From positions 13,274,797-13,338,796 of the forward strand of contig NC_033622.1 in NCBI RefSeq assembly GCF_001540865.1: a stretch of DNA of 64,000 bases, written 5' to 3'. Source of the stretch: Ananas comosus (lineage: Eukaryota; Streptophyta; Magnoliopsida; Poales; Bromeliaceae). Under the pieces are notes generated by a model. The model was not told the origin of the DNA. It did not search any database and saw only the letters and a program-made list of their open reading frames with translations. Positions 59,223-64,000 of the stretch are shown piece after piece. The position numbers were made by a program, and so were the translations under genes. Every line of letters begins with the position of its first letter. The first letter of the stretch is position 1.

Positions 59223-62200
59223 TCAACCATCGCATCCACCAGGTCCACCAAAATAAAATAAATGTCCATCATGTCGTCCATACTTGCTTGAATCAACAAG
59301 TTTACTAATTGTGTAACATTCTTCCTTATCGGCAAATCGATCTTGTTCGCCATCAATTAAGTCATGAGATTTACCATCAGAATAAAATATCTCAATATTT
59401 TTAAAATATGCTGCTTTTCTTTCCAATTCACTAGCATGGTGTCCACTACCCAATGGAGGACCAGCATCATCCGTATCATAACTAACCATTCCACCCCATG
59501 AAACCGCATCTGCCCTATCAGCTAAAGTTGTAAAGAGAGACTTTGGCCAATAACCTATTAATCTGGGTTCACCTAAATCTTCTCTGTATAAAAACCAATC
59601 TCTAGTTTTAGCATCCTGTAAGAAAAATAAGTGTACGAAAATTAAAATGACAAGAAAACATTAGGAGAGGTTAGCTGATCCTACCGCATGTTTTTTTGTT
59701 AAGAAATAGATAGCTAGCTACCTGTTTCATTCATTAAGTAAAATGAATTAGGCATACATGATCCTACCGCATGTTAATGTGCATAATAATTAATCTAGTA
59801 TACAATGTTACGATTGCTTAGTAGGTAAGAAGTACTAAAAGCATTCAAAGTGAAGAAACAATAACAACATTCAAAGTGAAGAAACGATGTCACGTTGTAA
59901 CTTTTTTCTATGGATATTCCTTCACTAGTTGAAAAGCTAATTCATTCTCTTACCATCTCCTCTTAAATTGCCAATTACGTCCTTTTAAATCCCTTTTAAG
60001 GCAAGGGGGATCAATTAATCAAAATTGAAGAGAGTTTTTAAGAATAGATTGTATCTTAGATTAGCCCTTTGGAATGCGTCTAAATATAAAAGAATAGTCA
60101 AATGAATGGAAGTATTTAACGAATATTAGGAGTTGAGTTAGAATATTATTAATAATAGCTAAACACTTGTGCCATTATCAACTTTCCAGCCCTTAATTCC
60201 ATAACTATGACACCATCAAAACCTAAATTGTAGACACCCAATGGTCAAAATTTGATAGAAGGAAACAATTGCTACTATCAGTAATATTCTAGCTCCACTA
60301 TAAAATTAGTTAGCCTAAATAAAGAATAAACAGTTAAATATCAATTAGCTTTGATAATATGAGATTGTGACATTTGATCCTCAATTTATTATAATTTTCA
60401 GTTTAAACTTTGTATATTATTGTAATCAAGTCTTGCCATCAAATTAAGTTAATTCAATGATAATGTATCACTGATTTTGCAGCTTACTGAATATTGCTAC
60501 ATCCTCAATTGTAACCAACCTGCATTGCACGATAATGACGTGGCATAGACATGACCTTATAGTCAGTGCCACGTCATCATTACATCACTACTAAGATTAT
60601 GATTGAAAAAAAAAAGGTATTGCTTACACCTAATGCGTGAAATTATCTAAGGACTACAAACAAAGTATAAATCAAGAGTTTTTCAAATTAAAGCATAATC
60701 TATTAGATATATTTACAACATAAAAAAGGTGAGCATTAAAAAAACTTGTAAATTCTAGACAATAATTTTGCATGCATCAAACAAGTTTTATTTAGTGGGT
60801 TTGAATGATTTGGTGCACCAAGTGTAAACAAAAACTACATTTGTATATCTCTCACCCTCCCATGCACCTAATGATGTAGTGATGATGTGGTATTGATTGA
60901 TACACTACTTTAACATGACACCATCATTTTGGTTACAATTAGTGATATAATAATGACTAGTATGCCATGTTATTATCATATTAGAAAAGAACAAATCCGC
61001 CCCTGTAGCAAGTGGCAAAGGACTTGGTGGCTGGTATCCAAGACTCAAGTTCGAATTTTAGTTGATTTACATTTCCAACTAAGTTTATTTCTAAAATAAA
61101 AGAACAAATCCAGTCAACTTAAATTGAAGAATTTAATTGCTACAATTTGGATTGTTTGAGCTAGAAATTGTGAAAGATAAATACTTAAGGACTAAAGTGT
61201 CATCTACATCATAATTTAAGAACAAATGATGAAACTTAGCTTTTATAATACTAAACTAAGGGAAAAGCAAATAGTGACACTACTACAGTGTATAATATTT
61301 GTTTTCATCTAAAATAGTTGTTAGTAGTTAACTTAAAAGTAATTTGGTCAATTAATTCACAGTGGACTTGTAACCATTCCTTGAAAACATTCTCTAATTC
61401 AAGAAATAATTTGATAAGATATTTTGATAAGATATTTCTACACTTCTACTAGTCTATAATAATATTGAAATATCAATTGTAAAAAATCATTAAACTAATT
61501 TGAAAGTCCATGGTAGGTCCACAATATGTTTTTTTTCGGGAGACATAGTTACATATGTGTCTTTACTTGGACCGGCTAGTTATAAACTGCAATAATACAA
61601 TATTTTCTCATAAGTATTATAACATATTTGGAATTCCAGTTATAGTTAGGTATTTTATTTCTACTAACATTGCATGTTTAAAACTATGCTATGCATAAAA
61701 TGAAGTCTGTATCAAATATCTTAACTGACCTTTTTTACACTAATTGTTATATAGTACTGCGCTCCATTATAAATGGAAACAGGACCAACCACACTTCCTG
61801 GTGTAAGTACATTCCAATCAACCATTACAAAGCTTTTGCACATAAGATTATAACAACCAGTTGAATTATAACCATCCGCCTACAATTGAAGAAATAAAGT
61901 TATTTACACCATTAAATGCTTCGCAGAATACAAATAACAAAAATAATTTCACACTTACCGTCCAATATGTGAAAAAGTGAAGTTTGTTATCGTGATATAA
62001 TTCTGGATATACCTATCATAACATATTCTTAAAAGGATTAAAAATCGAGATCCTCAGAATTGATTTAAGCCAATAAAATAATGATGAGAACAATACAAAA
62101 AATTAACTTGCTTTTGTAGATTTATAATAATTTACAAGTGGTTTGAGCACCTTTGTTATTAAGAACTGGATGCTGCCCATAGCAAAAGCTTTTTGAAAAA

Positions 62201-63312
62201 TCATTAGAAAGTGAAACTTATTGCAATACATTTTAAAGCACTTTATTTTACTTTATTTTTCTAAAGAGATCATTGAAAAAGTTGAATACATAGCATCATC
62301 CAATCCTGCCGCCCTTTATTTCAATTTAAAATTTGAAATAAAACAAAGGGAGAAAGCTAAAAACAATGTGTGTGTCTGTGTGTGCGCGCGCACGCGTGTA
62401 TATAGAGTGTGTGTGTGAGAGAAAAAGAGAGAGAGTTAGACTACTATACTATCCGTAGCATAGAGACTTCTGTGCTATCAAATTATTTTTAATGATGCGG
62501 CTTTCGAATCGATGATCATTCCATTAGATACGATCTACGCTATTGAAAATACTTAGAAACTAAATTTTATATATTTTTAATTCAATATTATTTGATTAGT
62601 GATAAAAAATTTCAAAATTAACAATTTTAATGGTTGATATGATACGTTTGTCACCGACCGTTCCTAAAGCAAATGGCAAAGGACTTGGTGGTTGGTACCT
62701 GAGGTCCAAAGTTTGAATCCTTGTTGATTCACATTTCCAGCTAAGTTTATTTCTAAATGAAATAAACGAAGCGGATAGCGTGCTACCTAACTCTCAAAAA
62801 AAAAGATATGATACGTTTGTTAATTTTTTAGTGTAAAATAATTCAAATTCGATGACATTTTTATAAAATATTCTATTCACTATGTAGAGTAAAAACAGTA
62901 TATTTTATCTATTATTATTTTTTTTATAAAATTTGTATTTTTAGCTGTTCATTTTTAAACTATTCATTTGATATGTAAATAATATCGAAAAATTATAAAA
63001 TTTAATTTTTTAAATACTTTCAATAGTGTCGATTAAATTTAATAGAGCCGAAACTATCGATTTGAAAGTTATATCATTAAAAACAATTTGGTATACCTAT
63101 AGTATAGTAGCCGGATTATATATATATAATATCATATTACGTACTTGAAATCCTGCTATCACGGCATTAGTGATTTCATGCTCATTCGACACCCACATTG
63201 CGTACCCACTTTGCTGCTGTGAAGGTTTAATATCATGTGGTAGACTCCAAAGATTTATCTTGGCTTTAGAGCCATAATATTCACCTGACCCCTTCGTCGC
63301 ATAAGCAACCCA
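59223..63312 (-). CDS. Neprosin-domain protein, copy 5 (exons 3-6; exons 1-2 beyond the right edge)
   Basis: Exons: 63145-63312 (56 codons, one extra Gln), 61959-62012, 61730-61879, 59223-59615. Borders are canonical and phase 0, and all four exons are open, 274 residues in the window. Motifs: [64 protein letters not shown]. The position of the first catalytic glutamate reads NAVIAGFQ, so it is Ile, and the second motif is WGGM: both expected catalytic residues are absent although the frame is intact. SINEs sit in introns 3 and 5, and a LINE tail sits in intron 5. Exons 1 and 2 should lie past 64000, judging by spacing in copies 2 and 4. Confidence 0.83.
59691..59759 (-). mobile_element. Severely 5'-truncated LINE tail with target duplication
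   Basis: The 69 bases are the complement of the 3' tip of the LINE at 1-515 (AATGAATGAA.CAGGTAGCT) with a short A-tail. They are flanked by GATCCTACCGCATG on both sides (59677-59690 and 59760-59773). Confidence 0.85.
60999..61097 (+). mobile_element. SINE copy, short, with target duplication
   Basis: The body from GTAGCAAGTGGCAAAGG to TAAGTTTATTTCTAAAAT is flanked by AAAAGAACAAATCC (60985-60998 and 61098-61111). The tail is shortened. It lies in intron 5 of neprosin copy 5. Confidence 0.85.
62365..62436. repeat. GT/CG/GA microsatellite
   Basis: A compound tract GTGTGTGTCTGTGTG, GCGCGCGCACGCG, then GTGTGTGTGTGAGAG and GAGAGAGAG. It lies in intron 3 of neprosin copy 5. Confidence 0.85.
62450..63115. 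mobile_element. Foldback MITE interrupted by a SINE
   Basis: Left end GACTACTATACTATCCGTAG and CTTTCGAATCGATGATC; right end AATAGAGCCGAAACTATCGA with ACCTATAGTATAGTAGCC, inverted to the left. It is related to 10820-11363. A SINE (62652-62804) sits inside its left half. Confidence 0.65.
62652..62804 (+). mobile_element. SINE copy, complete, with 16-bp target duplication
   Basis: It starts CACCGACCGTTCCTAAAGC, has the box GGTTGGTACCTGAGGTCC and ends in nine A's. GATATGATACGTTTGT flanks it (62636-62651 and 62805-62820). It is the cleanest family member and can serve as the reference copy. Confidence 0.9.
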
Positions 63313-64000
63313 CTACAAAAGAAGAAAAGGAGCTGCATAAATAAATCATCTTCGTCGTAATTGTGAAAAAAAATTTTCAAAAATGTGAAAACTTATTGAT
63401 ATAGTAATAATAATAGAAACTGTGAAGTGCAAAACTAGCTAGATTTATATTTATAACAATAGTCAAACTTTAATTGTGTGTGTGTGTGTATCTGTGAGAT
63501 AAAAAACTCTTTCAAATTTTCATACTGAAAAACTTTTTTTAAAATTCTCATACTTTTTCATTGTAAATTAAGTTAAATTGAAAAGTAGATTATATAAAAG
63601 AACAAGCTCAGTTAGGAGGTAAAAAATATAGCAATTAAGCTGGGGTGATTTTAGAAGTATTAACGGACTTTGTGCTTCTATTTTGTTCTCAATGATAGTA
63701 AATCTGAATTGATGATTATTGCTGCTACATTCGATTTGGAGTATTTGGACAACATGCATTAAATTTTATGATATTTCATAATAATCTACTTTAAAATCGA
63801 GTAGCTTTTGATAAACTACTGAAATTTATAAAAAAATGATGAAATAATACTGATCTTGCTTTAAGGAGTGAAATAAATTTCCATCAAAAGATCACTTAAT
63901 TTAAATTTCTCAATACCGTTAAACTTAGATTCATTTCACATCGGAAATTAAAATGATTAATTTTGAAAATCTCTTAGTTGCATATTTGGTACATAATGAT

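Noticed and set aside
1..64000. tRNA or rRNA genes
   Set aside because: I found no cloverleaf-like gene; the only tRNA-like sequences are SINE heads.

Overview
The window looks like nuclear DNA from a flowering plant, probably a monocot. It is AT-rich and gene-poor, genes are split by GT-AG introns, and every known class of plant transposable element seems represented. I cannot name the species from sequence alone; a bromeliad-like monocot would fit but is not shown.

Layout. Positions 1-515 are the 3' end of a LINE. Positions 2313-5533 hold three exons of cryptochrome 1 (CRY1) on the + strand; its first exon is not in the window. From about 5965 to the right edge lies a tandem array of compound units on the - strand, each built around a small secreted neprosin-domain (DUF239) gene. 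Six copies are visible. Copy 1 (7707-9376) has lost its 5' half. Copy 2 (12675-17809) is complete. Copy 3 (27027-35734) has all six exons but a broken last exon and a 2.3 kb insertion. Copy 4 (47981-56104) is complete but has a suspicious 2.2 kb block in intron 3. Copy 5 (59223 to the right edge) lacks exons 1-2 because the window ends. Copy 6 (49675-50007) is an exon-6 fragment cut by a CACTA transposon. A piece of exon 2 from another lost copy remains at 25514. Between the neprosin genes, a second duplicated segment carries a short open reading frame with one membrane segment (22163-22363, frameshifted sister near 39360).

The neprosin copies share one six-exon plan. All introns are phase 0, and exon lengths are about 129/45/165/54/150/393 bases. 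They encode a signal peptide followed directly by the neprosin domain, without the usual activation propeptide. In every copy the conserved WGGE motif, which I take to hold the second catalytic glutamate of neprosin-type glutamic peptidases, reads WGGM or WGGV. In copies 3 and 5 the first catalytic glutamate is also replaced. The array therefore looks like an expanded family of secreted neprosin-like pseudoenzymes, which is the most interesting biology here.

The rest is mobile DNA: SINEs with clear target-site duplications, foldback and Tourist-like MITEs, a TRIM retroelement, a long-TIR element (29380-31657), a CACTA end with a captured ABHD17-like hydrolase fragment (50008-51771), hAT-like GC-rich elements and degenerate tandem repeats (43410-45760). 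Eight single 'n' characters mark assembly joins. At least two are flanked by identical 159-160 bp repeats, and 27410-29040 has a burst of small indels, so part of the structure is likely an assembly artefact.
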